From NCBI GenBank assembly GCA_002500745.1, contig DLST01000017.1, forward strand, positions 124,001 to 188,000: a DNA stretch of 64,000 nt, in the 5' to 3' direction. Position 1 is the first letter of the stretch; each line of letters begins with the position of its first letter. This DNA comes from Sphingobacterium sp. UBA7855. Its GTDB lineage: Bacteria; Bacteroidota; Bacteroidia; Sphingobacteriales; Sphingobacteriaceae. Under the pieces are notes generated by a model. It worked only from the letters and a program-made list of their open reading frames with translations, did no database searches and had not been told where the DNA came from. The translations under genes and the position numbers were made by a program. This document shows positions 18,685-27,383 of this stretch, one piece after another.

Positions 18685-19578
18685 ATGGAACAAGTGGAAA
18701 GAATAAACAGCGTAGGAGAATACAATAAGCTTGCAGGTGTAGATACCTTGCATCCCTTGGTCAATGTCATCAATTTCAGCAAAGTACCTTCAACAAGACA
18801 TTTCAAACGATATATGGGTCTCTATACCATGTTCTTGAAAGAAGTAAAATGTGGAAATATGACCTATGGATGTCAGCCTTATGATTATGAGGATGGGACC
18901 TTGGTTTTTGTATCGCCGGGGCAGGTATATGGCATCGACAATTCAATCGTCCAAAAGCCTTCCGGCTATGCTTTAGTATTCCACCCAGACCTTCTTAACG
19001 GAACTCTACTTGCGGCTACTATTAAAAAATATACTTTTTTTTCCTACGAGGTGAACGAGGCTTTGCATTTGTCATTGAAGGAACGAAAGACCATAGTTGA
19101 CTGTTTACAAAAGATCGCTACCGAAATCGATCAAAATATCGATAAGCACAGCCAAACACTGATCGTCTCGAATATTGAAGTGCTGCTAAATTATTGTATG
19201 CGTTTTTATGATCGCCAATTTATAACGCGTAATAAGGTTAATACGGATTTGCTCATTCGCTTTGAAAAATTCCTTCATGAGTATTTCAACTCGGATAAGC
19301 CCCAGTTTCTCGGCGTGCCGGGTGTGGCTTATTGTGCAGATCAGTTGAATCTCTCTCCAAATTATTTCGGAGACCTCATTAAGAAAGAAACCGGTAGTAC
19401 AGCTCTGGATTATATTCAGTCCAAAGTCATTGGTGAAGCAAAGTTAAAATTGTTCGATTCAACAAAGGCGATTAGTGAAATATCCCATGAACTGGGGTTC
19501 AGATATCAGCAACATTTCACCAGACTTTTCAAGCAGAAAACAGGAATGACACCCAACGAATACAGAAATTTGAATTAG
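18685..19578 (+). CDS. AraC-family transcriptional activator (molybdenum island, copy 2)
   Basis: The protein has 297 residues and is nearly collinear with the AraC protein at 1482-2378: shared segments include YGCQPYDYEDGTLVF, SNIEVLLNYCMRFYDRQFIT, LSPNYFGDLIKKETGSTALD and TGMTPNEYRNLN. The sensor halves differ most in the first 60 residues and around residues 85-110, so the two may respond to different signals or be a simple duplication. It is followed by a strong terminator at 19621-19660, which closes the molybdenum island. Confidence 0.86.
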   Translation: MEQVERINSVGEYNKLAGVDTLHPLVNVINFSKVPSTRHFKRYMGLYTMFLKEVKCGNMTYGCQPYDYEDGTLVFVSPGQVYGIDNSIVQKPSGYALVFHPDLLNGTLLAATIKKYTFFSYEVNEALHLSLKERKTIVDCLQKIATEIDQNIDKHSQTLIVSNIEVLLNYCMRFYDRQFITRNKVNTDLLIRFEKFLHEYFNSDKPQFLGVPGVAYCADQLNLSPNYFGDLIKKETGSTALDYIQSKVIGEAKLKLFDSTKAISEISHELGFRYQQHFTRLFKQKTGMTPNEYRNLN

Positions 19579-19620
19579 GTGCAAAGCCAGCGGCGCATAT
19601 TATTTTAGGGCTTTTAGTAA

Positions 19621-19660
19621 GAATATTCCCCAAGTTATACCCAACTTGGGGAATATTTTC
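19621..19660 (+). terminator. Rho-independent terminator after the second AraC gene
   Basis: A near-perfect 16-bp stem (gaatattccccaagtt with aacttggggaatattt) encloses a 6-nt loop, and the right arm ends in a short T run. It lies 42 bp after the AraC stop and before the first ICE gene. Confidence 0.8.
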
Positions 19661-19740
19661 ATTCGTAATATTAATGTTTGTGATTTAATTAGGGAAATAC
19701 ATGCCAGCGAGTTTTGTAGTTCTCACAAAATCACGAGCTT

Positions 19741-20586
19741 ATGAAATATTCTTTACAAAACATCATTTTAGAAATACACAACAAAGAGGATAAGATTTCC
19801 TCACAAAGCAAGAGGCTGATTGACGAAGCGTATGAGATGACATTGTTCCTACAGGATTTGTTATTCTCTGTCAAAAAATTCATTAGTGAAGAGGGGTTCA
19901 AGAACGATGATGAAGAAGTACATTTTTTCCGAACCATCAAACCTCAAATACTCGGCAAATTAATTTACTACAATAAGGTCTATCGAATAGAAACCACTTG
20001 TCCGGTCAGTAATGGCAAAATGTATTACGGTTATTTTTCGGCTCAACTGGCAAACCTGAAAAGGGAATATGTAGAGCATGTTTGCAATTCGGATTTCTAC
20101 AGATATTATCGTTCTGGGCGAACTGATCGGGACGATACCTATTTTAAAAGAGGGCACATAAATTATCATGACGGGCTGAACAGCATCGTCTTTGAAATTG
20201 ATCCGGCATTCTCAACCTTCTTTGATTACAAGGTAGCAAGAATCATCTCTAACGAATTACTCTACACTTACCTTCTGACAAAAATCAATCCGGATGAAAA
20301 TCCCGATTTAGTTTTGAAAAATCCAGAAAGCACAAAAGATGTCTTTTGGACAGATAGCAAAAATGCTCTTATCGAATTGGTGTATGCGCTTTATGCCGCC
20401 GGTGTTATTTCCCATGGCAAAATCGGTATCCGAAAAATAAGCCTAATGTTCCAAATACTCTTCCGTATTCCGCTGGGAGACCTGCACCATGCCTTCCATC
20501 GAATGAAAACACGTGCGGGTTCAAGAACAGCATTTTTAGACCAGCTCAAAACATCACTTGAAGAATATATGGATAAAGACCTTTAA
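19741..20586 (+). CDS. rteC: RteC-family regulator, copy 1
   Basis: The protein has 281 residues and is recognisable as RteC: LQDLLFSVKKFI near the N-terminus, EEVHFFRTIKPQILGKLIYYNKVYRIE, FYRYYRSGRTDRDDTYFKRG, and the C-terminal helix-turn-helix-like WTDSKNALIELVYALYAAGV. In the Bacteroides element CTnDOT, RteC activates the excision operon. Here two small genes and a DUF4099 gene follow in the same direction, so the same role is likely. A second, diverged RteC gene lies at 27633-28445. Confidence 0.88.
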   Translation: MKYSLQNIILEIHNKEDKISSQSKRLIDEAYEMTLFLQDLLFSVKKFISEEGFKNDDEEVHFFRTIKPQILGKLIYYNKVYRIETTCPVSNGKMYYGYFSAQLANLKREYVEHVCNSDFYRYYRSGRTDRDDTYFKRGHINYHDGLNSIVFEIDPAFSTFFDYKVARIISNELLYTYLLTKINPDENPDLVLKNPESTKDVFWTDSKNALIELVYALYAAGVISHGKIGIRKISLMFQILFRIPLGDLHHAFHRMKTRAGSRTAFLDQLKTSLEEYMDKDL

Positions 20587-20615
20587 GTAAATGAGATAAA
20601 CAAAGCTATGCCTTC

Positions 20616-20645
20616 AAAGCAGTACATTTTGTGCTGCTTTTTTTT
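20616..20645 (+). terminator. Terminator after rteC
   Basis: The stem aaagcagtaca / tgtgctgcttt (one G-U pair) has a 3-nt loop and runs into a tract of about eight T. It separates rteC from the following excision-type genes, which must therefore have their own promoter between 20650 and 20842. Confidence 0.75.
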
Positions 20646-20656
20646 ATGCCCATACC

Positions 20657-20788
20657 TGCCAATTGGCAAAATATACTTTCTCTGTTTAAATGTATGCTTG
20701 AAAATAAGTAAAAAATTCTAACACAGTGCATTATTCAAATTGAAAAAATTTTCAAAAATCGGCATTTCCAATTGGCAAGGCTTGGCGG
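20657..20788. promoter_or_regulatory. TGCCA/TGGCA boxes upstream of the excision-type operon
   Basis: The gap between rteC and the next gene holds a perfect 12-bp palindrome TGCCAATTGGCA (20657-20668) and a related copy TTCCAATTGGCA (20766-20777), followed by a further TTGGC 10 bp on. Similar boxes recur at 21286-21305 and, phased every 10 bp, at 27384-27417. In CTnDOT, RteC binds half-sites upstream of the excision genes, so these are candidate RteC sites. I saw no clear TAnnTTTG element here. Confidence 0.4.
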
Positions 20789-20842
20789 ACAAAGCCTACC
20801 ACTCTTTTCAATTTTGCAGAGGAAACATTAAAGACTTGTGCA

Positions 20843-20980
20843 ATGAAAATAATACCCAATGAAGAAGAAGCTCGCCAGCAGTTGATCTACCGCATCAAGG
20901 CAATTGGTGAATACATAAAAAAGCTGGAAGGCACCAGCTCTAGTTATCCAACCCTTAAAGCATTTCCTTATGAATATTGA
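20843..20980 (+). CDS. Small ICE protein, 45 residues
   Basis: ATG at 20843 opens a 45-codon frame (MKIIPNEEEARQQLIYRIKA, then IGEYIKKLEGTSSSYPTLKA) ending at TGA 20978-20980. Its end overlaps the start of the excisionase-like gene (ATG at 20970) by 11 bp in a different frame, which suggests translational coupling. The sequence is charged and helical and matches no family I recognise. It occupies the position of a first excision-operon gene. Confidence 0.5.
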   Translation: MKIIPNEEEARQQLIYRIKAIGEYIKKLEGTSSSYPTLKAFPYEY

Positions 20981-21278
20981 CAGGATGGAATTTGTAGCGT
21001 GGATGGAACGCATCATGGATCGTCTCGACATTCTTGGCGGGCACATAGAGGACATGCAAAAGAAACGTAACAGCATTGACGGTGAGGAATTGCTGGATAA
21101 TCAGGACTTGCTCCAAATGTTGAAAATAAGCAACCGATCTCTGCAACGCTATCGCTCTATCGGAAAGCTCCCCTATTATACCATCAGTGGGAAACTGTAT
21201 TATAAACTATCCGACGTACATCAATTCGTCCGGGAGAGTTTTACGGCTCCATTGCCAAAACCAAGAGCCAACGGGTGA
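20970..21278 (+). CDS. Helix-turn-helix protein, excisionase-like
   Basis: The protein has 102 residues. The N-terminal part is a helix (MEFVAWMERIMDRLDILGGH) common to small ICE regulators. The C-terminal half is a MerR/excisionase-type helix-turn-helix: LLDNQDLLQMLKISNRSLQRYRSIG, then LPYYTISGKLYYKLSDVHQFV. Proteins of this type act as directionality factors in Bacteroidota conjugative transposons (Xis2c/Xis2d-like). Its place behind rteC supports that, but the recombinases in this window are serine-type, so its partner may be an integrase outside the window. Confidence 0.7.
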   Translation: MNIDRMEFVAWMERIMDRLDILGGHIEDMQKKRNSIDGEELLDNQDLLQMLKISNRSLQRYRSIGKLPYYTISGKLYYKLSDVHQFVRESFTAPLPKPRANG

Positions 21279-21362
21279 CAAATACTGCCAATGGATGCCA
21301 GTTGGTGCAAACCAGTGAAGGCTTCTCCTATTTTCGGCATTGAACTTTAAATTATATGGATC

Positions 21363-22256
21363 ATGAGTGAAGAAACAACAAATAAGCGGGGTACACCCGA
21401 ACAGCTATCTGACATACTATTGGTCTTTGATAAAGAGAAAAAGAAAATCCAGGCTGTAAAGAGCATCGATGAAAACGGCAAGCTGGAAACCGTTGAACCT
21501 ACAAAGAAAAACCAAAATCAGTTTATGCGTGTGGATAAGCATGGTGATTTCTTCTCCAACTTCTTTTCCAATTTTTTCAGTCAGCTAAAGAACCCTACTA
21601 ATTTTTCATTTTTCAAAGTACCCGCACCTACTGCTATTGACACAGCAAAGGAGATGCAGAAGCAGGTAAATAATCCCACTCCGGAGGGAGAACGATTGAT
21701 GAAAGAACACGAAGTGAAAGTGGAACCAGGTCAGGATAAAAAACAAGAAAATCAAAATAATATGGAAACAACACAGACAGCACCGGAAACCGGTGAATAC
21801 CGCTACAAGCCGGAACAGATTGATTGGGAAACCATGAACAACCTTGGATTGAGCAAAGAATTTCTGGAAAAAAAGAATTTGCTTGAACCATTATTAAAAG
21901 GGTACAAAACCAACGAGCTTGTACCCGTTAGCCTTAATCTTGGCACTGCCATTACCAGGCTGGATGCCCGATTGTCATTACAGGCTGGTGAAGATGGCAA
22001 ACCCGTAGTTGCTATTCACGGCATCCGCAAAGAACCTAACCTGAACTTTGAATTTTTTGGACACAAGTTTAGCGAAGAAGATAAGAGCAACCTGCTTCAA
22101 ACAGGCAATATGGGACGAGTAGTCAATCTTACCAATCCCAAGACGGGTGAAACTTTACCGTCCATTATCAGTGTGGATAGACTGACCAATGAACTGGTGG
22201 CTCTTCGTACGGAATTTGTAAAGATCCCTGATGAGATCAGATTTCTACTTAGTTGA
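21363..22256 (+). pseudogene. DUF4099/DUF3945 ICE protein, C-terminally truncated
   Basis: The open frame has 297 residues. The N-terminus (LLVFDKEKKKIQAVKSIDENGKL) and the DUF4099-like segment (WETMNNLGLSKEFLEKKNLLEPLLKGYKT) are intact. DUF3945 begins (VAIHGIRKEPNLNFEFFGHKF), but the frame stops abruptly after KIPDEIRFLLS. Family members as I recall them continue with further DUF3945 repeats. The last 12 bp overlap the 3' end of a convergent cargo gene, so the rest was replaced by the cargo block. The topoisomerase gene that usually follows in this ICE family is also absent. Confidence 0.65.
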
Positions 22257-23021
22257 CTTAGCGTAACTGAACGCGTTTGAACTCACCTGTGAATAAATAA
22301 CATTTGCCTGCTGCAATATTTTCAGTACCGCGTCATTTCCAGCATTGAATCTGAGCGATACAACATCTGCCTGCGCTCCTTCAGCCAGCCACGGGATATC
22401 AACCGAGATGAACTGATTATCAGCAGTTCTATTCAACAGCACAGCCTTTCCTGTGGCTTTGACAGGTTTTGCAGGGTCTTTTTTGAGCGTTAGTTCAAAT
22501 CCCTGAGCACCTTCACCGATTTTTGCCTTATGTACAGCGCCATCCGTTTCAAGGGATATATTGCTTACATAGCGATGGGGCAGATTATAAAAATGTTTAA
22601 AACTGCCTAAAGCCGCTTTGTTGTTTATAGCGCCCCAGACAACCCAGTTACCCTCCTTTGCATTATTGTTTTCACTCACTGTTGCTTCCACGGTGAAAAA
22701 CGCGATCGTATAGGCTTCAACTCCATAAACCTGATCTGTGCTATAAATCTCCAGACCACCGTTCACCAGTCCATTTTCATCGGCCTTTGCCTTAACACCA
22801 GCAGGGAGTAGTTTTTGTGCCTCATCGGCAGTAAGACGGAACCCCAGCCCCATGAAGTTGGAGGTGCGGGCAATAAAAGGGGGATCTATATATTTCTCTT
22901 GTTTCATATTTTGAGCATGTTGACCATAGGTGGGACCTAACAATAAAAAACTGCTGAATAGTGCAGCTACGATACACAATGATCTGCTTATCTTGAATCT
23001 TTTTCTGTTCGTATATTTCAT
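22245..23021 (-). CDS. Exported acetoacetate-decarboxylase-like protein
   Basis: The protein has 258 residues with a signal peptide (LCIVAALFSSFLLLGPTYGQ). The mature part begins ARTSNFMGLGFRLTADEAQKLLPAG and continues with YGVEAYTIAFFTVEATV, which recalls the acetoacetate-decarboxylase fold family, where a Lys forms a Schiff base. I cannot assign that catalytic Lys. It lies 33 bp downstream of an SDR gene and is likely co-transcribed with it from the operator promoter at 23871-23937. The 3' end overlaps the truncated ICE gene by 12 bp. Confidence 0.5.
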   Translation of the reverse strand: MKYTNRKRFKISRSLCIVAALFSSFLLLGPTYGQHAQNMKQEKYIDPPFIARTSNFMGLGFRLTADEAQKLLPAGVKAKADENGLVNGGLEIYSTDQVYGVEAYTIAFFTVEATVSENNNAKEGNWVVWGAINNKAALGSFKHFYNLPHRYVSNISLETDGAVHKAKIGEGAQGFELTLKKDPAKPVKATGKAVLLNRTADNQFISVDIPWLAEGAQADVVSLRFNAGNDAVLKILQQANVIYSQVSSNAFSYAKSTK

Positions 23022-23054
23022 ATCCGTATATTTTATAAAACTATCTGTAATCTG

Positions 23055-23801
23055 CTATAATGCTTGCTTTGTCGGGCGGAATAAAATTTCATTTACATCT
23101 ACATCATCCGGCTGGCTGATCGCAAATGCAATTATCCGTGCAAATGCATCGGGATGAAGCGAAGCTTCTTTCACGGCGTCCTGTATACCTTGTGCAACAT
23201 CCGGTTCTGTGATCGTATTATGCAATTCGGTAGATAGTGCCCCCGGAGATATGATAGTTGTACGAATGTTGTAGGGAGTGACTTCCTGACGCAAGCCTTC
23301 CGACAATACTCTTACGGCAGACTTGGTTGCGGAATAAACTGCGCTACCATTCCATACCTTGTGGCCGGCTACCGAAGAAAGGTTGATGATGTGTCCTGCC
23401 TTTTGTTCTTTCATGTGAGGTAGCGCCGCTGCAATACCATATAATACGCCTTTAATATTGACATCGATCATTAAGTCCCATTCATCAATTTTATAACGGT
23501 CAATAGGTGATACGGGCATGACCCCTGCATTGTTTATCAAAACATCGATACGGCCAAATGTTTGGACGGCATTTTCAACCAGTGCTTTTACTTCTTCTGC
23601 TTTAGTAACATCTGTTACCTGGGCAATCGCTCTACCTCCGGCGCTGTTTATCTGGTTTGCCAATTCTTCAATCCGGTCTTTACGCCGCGCTCCCAATACA
23701 ACCAAAGCACCCTCGTTTGCTAAATGTCTTGCCGCTGCTTCTCCCAGTCCACTGCTGGCACCGGTGATTACAATGACTTTTTCTTTAATGTTATTATCCA
23801 T
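23055..23801 (-). CDS. Short-chain dehydrogenase/reductase (SDR)
   Basis: The protein has 248 residues, a classical SDR. The cofactor site is [12 protein letters not shown], followed by [11 protein letters not shown]. The catalytic Ser lies in NLSSVAGH, and Tyr and Lys in YSATK. An Arg-rich segment after the first strand (LGARRKDR) favours NADPH. The substrate is unknown. The promoter carries the tandem CTGTCAGGCTCA operator, and the AraC gene with the same operator lies directly upstream, so it is probably a target of that regulator. Confidence 0.88.
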   Translation of the reverse strand: MDNNIKEKVIVITGASSGLGEAAARHLANEGALVVLGARRKDRIEELANQINSAGGRAIAQVTDVTKAEEVKALVENAVQTFGRIDVLINNAGVMPVSPIDRYKIDEWDLMIDVNIKGVLYGIAAALPHMKEQKAGHIINLSSVAGHKVWNGSAVYSATKSAVRVLSEGLRQEVTPYNIRTTIISPGALSTELHNTITEPDVAQGIQDAVKEASLHPDAFARIIAFAISQPDDVDVNEILFRPTKQAL

Positions 23802-23870
23802 GACAATTAATATTATATAAATTCAACTTGTTAGCCAGCCGATGTCTGATCCGACATCTTGCTGATATAA

Positions 23871-23937
23871 CAAAAATAGCCATACAAATTCTCAAATGCA
23901 TGTCTGTCAGGCTCAAATAGATGTTCTGAAAAGCTCA
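23871..23937 (-). promoter_or_regulatory. Promoter with 22-bp direct-repeat operator, site B (SDR operon)
   Basis: The + strand 12-mers are ctgtcaggctca (23904-23915) and ctgaaaagctca (23926-23937), exactly 22 bp apart. Reading leftward, TATTTTTG (23878-23871) is a perfect -7 element, 25 bp from the nearer repeat. Transcription would start about 60 nt before the SDR ATG. Confidence 0.72.
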
Positions 23938-23956
23938 CCCAAAAGGATTGTTAGTT

Positions 23957-24793
23957 CTAGGCCTCTTCCTTTTTTATTTCGGTGGGAGCAATGCCGTATT
24001 GCGTTTTGAACGCTTTTGAAAAGTGGGATGGGTTTTTAAAACCAACTTCGAGGTATATTTCCTGTACTTTCTTACCGGGTTCCTGCAACAATAAATAAGC
24101 CGCTTCCAACCTTCTTTTTATAAGCCATTTTTGAGGGCTTAGGCTACTGATCTTCTTAAAGTCACGCTTGAATGTGGCAAGGCTCCTTCCTGTGTACCGT
24201 GCTATATCCTCCATGTTAAGGTCGTCCCTATAATTATCTTCAAGAAATTCCAGCAAGTCAATTTTCCAGGGGTCTGCAAAGTCAAACAGTATCCGGTAAA
24301 ATTGCTCCGACGTATTCAGCAGTGCATAGATCCCCTCCAGCGACTTTAAGTGCGCCACCGCTTCGGTAGGTTTCAGGTTTTCATCGAAATAGGGGGTCAG
24401 CGAATCAAACAGGCTTTTTGTATCTGCCCGACGACCGATCTTGAAAACATTGTCATCCGACATCTCTATGCCTTTTGGAATACTGCTCTTGTCCAGTTCC
24501 TTATAAAAATTCCGCAGGACGCTCCTGTCCAAAACAAGAGAGATACCTTTATATGGTTCACCGTCCTTTCCGGTTTTAAAAATTTTGGTTTTGTGGTTCC
24601 TCTTTACAAAAACGGCTTCACCGGATTCCACGACAAGTCTGTCATTCCCTGTTTCAATGACCTGTTCCCCGGAACAGACGTAATTGAGGGAGTGGTTAGG
24701 GATTGATTCGATTGTCTTTGTATCATGTTGTGCAAAACAGGACACAAAAATTCCCGAATAATTTATCGACCGTATTAGTTCATTTTGTACCAT
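23957..24793 (-). CDS. AraC-family transcriptional regulator
   Basis: The protein has 278 residues from ATG at 24793 (MVQNELIRSINYSGIF). A TTG at 24817 would extend it, but that codon lies inside the -7 element of its own promoter. The sensor domain (SGEQVIETGNDRLVVESGEA) is followed by a C-terminal AraC domain: MEDIARYTGRSLATFKRDFK and YLEVGFKNPSHFSKAFKTQYG. It resembles the partial regulator at 1-329. It shares an operator type with the SDR gene downstream and with that partial gene, so autoregulation plus control of the SDR operon is the simplest model. Confidence 0.87.
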   Translation of the reverse strand: MVQNELIRSINYSGIFVSCFAQHDTKTIESIPNHSLNYVCSGEQVIETGNDRLVVESGEAVFVKRNHKTKIFKTGKDGEPYKGISLVLDRSVLRNFYKELDKSSIPKGIEMSDDNVFKIGRRADTKSLFDSLTPYFDENLKPTEAVAHLKSLEGIYALLNTSEQFYRILFDFADPWKIDLLEFLEDNYRDDLNMEDIARYTGRSLATFKRDFKKISSLSPQKWLIKRRLEAAYLLLQEPGKKVQEIYLEVGFKNPSHFSKAFKTQYGIAPTEIKKEEA

Positions 24794-24814
24794 TATCTTA
24801 TCCTTAATATAAAA

Positions 24815-24881
24815 CAAAAATACCTAATATTCTGTAGGCTTGTATGGCTGTGCGGCTCATAAAGATGTGCTGTCAGGCTCA
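24815..24881 (-). promoter_or_regulatory. Promoter with 22-bp direct-repeat operator, site C (AraC gene)
   Basis: The + strand 12-mers are ctgtgcggctca (24848-24859) and ctgtcaggctca (24870-24881), exactly 22 bp apart. TATTTTTG (24822-24815) is the -7 element, again 25 bp from the nearer repeat. The architecture is identical to sites A and B. Confidence 0.72.
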
Positions 24882-25026
24882 TCCGGTTAAAAAGACGCTG
24901 ATTTTAGTGGCTTTCTATCAGGAATAATGCAATAAGTAAAAACTTCGGGAACCTCTCCTGAACGGGATCAAAAAGCTAAAAAACAAGAAGATTGAATGAT
25001 CGAGCGTAGTGAAAAATGGAATTACA

Positions 25027-25074
25027 ATGAAAACACGCAACCTGGGAAAGCTTGAAGTTTCGCAGCTCGGTCGT
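25027..25074 (+). pseudogene. 5' fragment of an aldo/keto reductase gene
   Basis: The 440-bp gap 24882-25321 holds no full gene. At 25027 a frame begins MKTRNLGKLEVSQLG, the start typical of aldo/keto reductases, and then turns to unrelated sequence and stops after about 33 codons. The reading that matches the family ends near 25071. This marks the right edge of the cargo block that began inside the DUF3945 gene at about 22250. The sequence from about 25075 to the coupling gene is probably original ICE DNA; I see nothing else in it. Confidence 0.6.
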
Positions 25075-25321
25075 ACACTCCCACCGAGGGCGTGGATTGT
25101 TCAATCGCAGAATAAGGGTAATCATTGACATTCTAAATATGCTATATCTTTTGTGGTTCTGTGAGATCCGCAAAGGATACATTCTGTGGGTTATTATCCA
25201 TAAACTTTACCGGTTAAATTTTCCGTTTTTATCCGGAAAGTTCCTTTGATGCTAAAATATATAAATTATAACGTAGAAAAGCGAAAATTATCTATTCTGT
25301 TAGCATATTACGGAAGCAATA

Positions 25322-27322
25322 TTATCCCTGCTGTACCAAATGTTGCAAATCGGGATCGTTTTTTATTCGCTCCAGTTCGCTTTCGATAATCAGTACAATG
25401 TCATGCTTAATCTGTTTGTAATTGGCTTCAACTTGTTGTTTCATTGTATCAGCACCAGCCTCGCTTATGAATGATCGTATTTTAGGTATTTTCTGATAGG
25501 CTTTAGTTTCTGCGGCTACTTTTTCATTATCGACTACTATTTCGGCATGAAAGATTTTCTGCTCGATACGTTCATCGAAATTATCGGAAACCGCTCCCAC
25601 AAACATACCTTGTGTTAAGGTAGAAATTTTTGAAGCAGGTATAAGGCTATCCAGTTGCGTTGATATGGACGTTGATTTATCGTTACGGTTGATGGTAAGG
25701 CTCTGGCGTTTCTGCAATACTTTACCGAAACGCTCGGAAAGATTTTTGGCAGTTTCTCCAACTACCTGTCCGCTGAAAATATTGCCTACCGTATTTTGGA
25801 TAACTTTACTTTCTTTGTCACCGTAATCGCGGGTTAATTGCGAATAATCCTGAAATCCTAAACAAACTGCCACCTTATTAGATCTGGCAGTTGCGATAAG
25901 ATTATCCAGTCCGCGAAAATAAATTGTAGGAAGCTCATCTATGATAACCGAACTTTTTAATTGTCCTTTTTTATTGATGAGCTTTACGATGCGTGAATTA
26001 TATAAACCCAATGCCGCGGAATAAATATTTTGCCTGTCTGGGTTGTTACCGACGCATAAAATCTTCGGTTCTTTAGGATTGTTGATGTCCAATGAAAAAT
26101 CATCGCCGGTCATTACCCAATAAAGACTTGGAGAGATCATTCGGGACAATGGTATTTTGGCTGACGCAATCTGACCCTGCAACTGGTCCTGTGCTCCACC
26201 CTGCCAGGCATCCATAAATGGAGACAGATAATTTTCCAACTCAGGATATGATGTTAGAATGGTAAATACGTCTGAATACTTTTTATTCAATAGCTCAATG
26301 GCATGTGGGAACGTGCAATGCTTGCCATTTTCATAAATTTTCAGAAACCATATTATCGCTGCGAGCAAAATAATTGGGCTCTCCACGAAAAAATCACCCT
26401 GCTTTTGTATCCAGCTTCTGTTAAGATTGAGCATGATGGTATAAGCAGCTTCATAAGCATCCGAAATATCCGTCATGAAATCTGGATTGAGGGGATTGCA
26501 ACGATGGCTTTTTTTCGGGTCATCAAAGTTGATGACGTAGAATGTTGGTTTTACTTTGTATTTATCCTTATGCTTCAGCAAATGATTATAGGCAATAGTA
26601 GAAAGATCGTCAAACTTAAAATCGTAGATATACATCGAAAAGCCCTTCTCGATCTGCTGCTTGATGTAATTGTTTACAATCGCATAGCTCTTACCTGATC
26701 CTGGTGTACCCAGCACAATCGTTGCCCTGAAAGGATTAACAATATTGATCCAGCCGTTATGCTCTTTTTTATTGTACCAGAATTTAGTAGGCAGGTTAAC
26801 GGAATATTCGTTTTCCATCAGCTTGGTTTCCTGCATAAAACTTTCGTTCTCACTATTGAAAACATCGTCGATCAAATTATTGCGCAAGAGACGGCTCATC
26901 CATACCCCTGCCATGAGCAGGGATATGTATCCTAATGCGATAGTCAGCATGTAAAGAAATGTGCCTATGACCGGAGATAGCTTTAATAGTGGCGTATTTA
27001 GAAAGAACAGCACAAAACCAACACCTAAAGCCACATAAATTTTAGACCAGGTTATCTTTTCATTCTTTACGCCCTTTGTTCCCAAACAACTTAAAGCCAG
27101 CAAAAGCAAAGCGAATGCTTTGGTATATAAGGTATGTGAAAACAGACCAGCCGTTCTGTCGAAATTAGCTAATATCTTGTTGATTACTTCCAAGGTCCAA
27201 CCACGTTCTAAAAAGAAACCGTAGCAGAACCAATAAAGGTGCATCAGTACCAATAGAATACTGACCGCACGCATAAAAGCCATTATCTTGGCGAGCCCTC
27301 TTAAATCGTCTTCTCCCTGCAT
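25322..27322 (-). CDS. Conjugative coupling protein (TraG/VirD4-like, YWFCY-domain MobC type)
   Basis: The protein has 666 residues. The N-terminus carries several membrane segments and the YWFCYGFFLERGW motif that names the YWFCY domain. Walker A is GTPGSGKS near residue 205, and Walker B lies around SVIIDELPTIYF. This is the ATPase that brings relaxase-bound DNA to the transfer channel. In related elements it is the last mob gene, next to the relaxase gene; here 17 kb of cargo and a second rteC separate it from the relaxase at 45053. It appears full length. Confidence 0.9.
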   Translation of the reverse strand: MQGEDDLRGLAKIMAFMRAVSILLVLMHLYWFCYGFFLERGWTLEVINKILANFDRTAGLFSHTLYTKAFALLLLALSCLGTKGVKNEKITWSKIYVALGVGFVLFFLNTPLLKLSPVIGTFLYMLTIALGYISLLMAGVWMSRLLRNNLIDDVFNSENESFMQETKLMENEYSVNLPTKFWYNKKEHNGWINIVNPFRATIVLGTPGSGKSYAIVNNYIKQQIEKGFSMYIYDFKFDDLSTIAYNHLLKHKDKYKVKPTFYVINFDDPKKSHRCNPLNPDFMTDISDAYEAAYTIMLNLNRSWIQKQGDFFVESPIILLAAIIWFLKIYENGKHCTFPHAIELLNKKYSDVFTILTSYPELENYLSPFMDAWQGGAQDQLQGQIASAKIPLSRMISPSLYWVMTGDDFSLDINNPKEPKILCVGNNPDRQNIYSAALGLYNSRIVKLINKKGQLKSSVIIDELPTIYFRGLDNLIATARSNKVAVCLGFQDYSQLTRDYGDKESKVIQNTVGNIFSGQVVGETAKNLSERFGKVLQKRQSLTINRNDKSTSISTQLDSLIPASKISTLTQGMFVGAVSDNFDERIEQKIFHAEIVVDNEKVAAETKAYQKIPKIRSFISEAGADTMKQQVEANYKQIKHDIVLIIESELERIKNDPDLQHLVQQG

Positions 27323-27383
27323 TTTAAAAAAAATAAATGTTCGGGCGTGAATTTATGAGCTATATAAAACGGCTATAAAGAAG

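Noticed and set aside
24794..24817. Longer start (TTG at 24817) for the AraC gene
   Set aside because: The TTG is part of the -7 element TATTTTTG of the gene's own promoter, so it would not be in the transcript.
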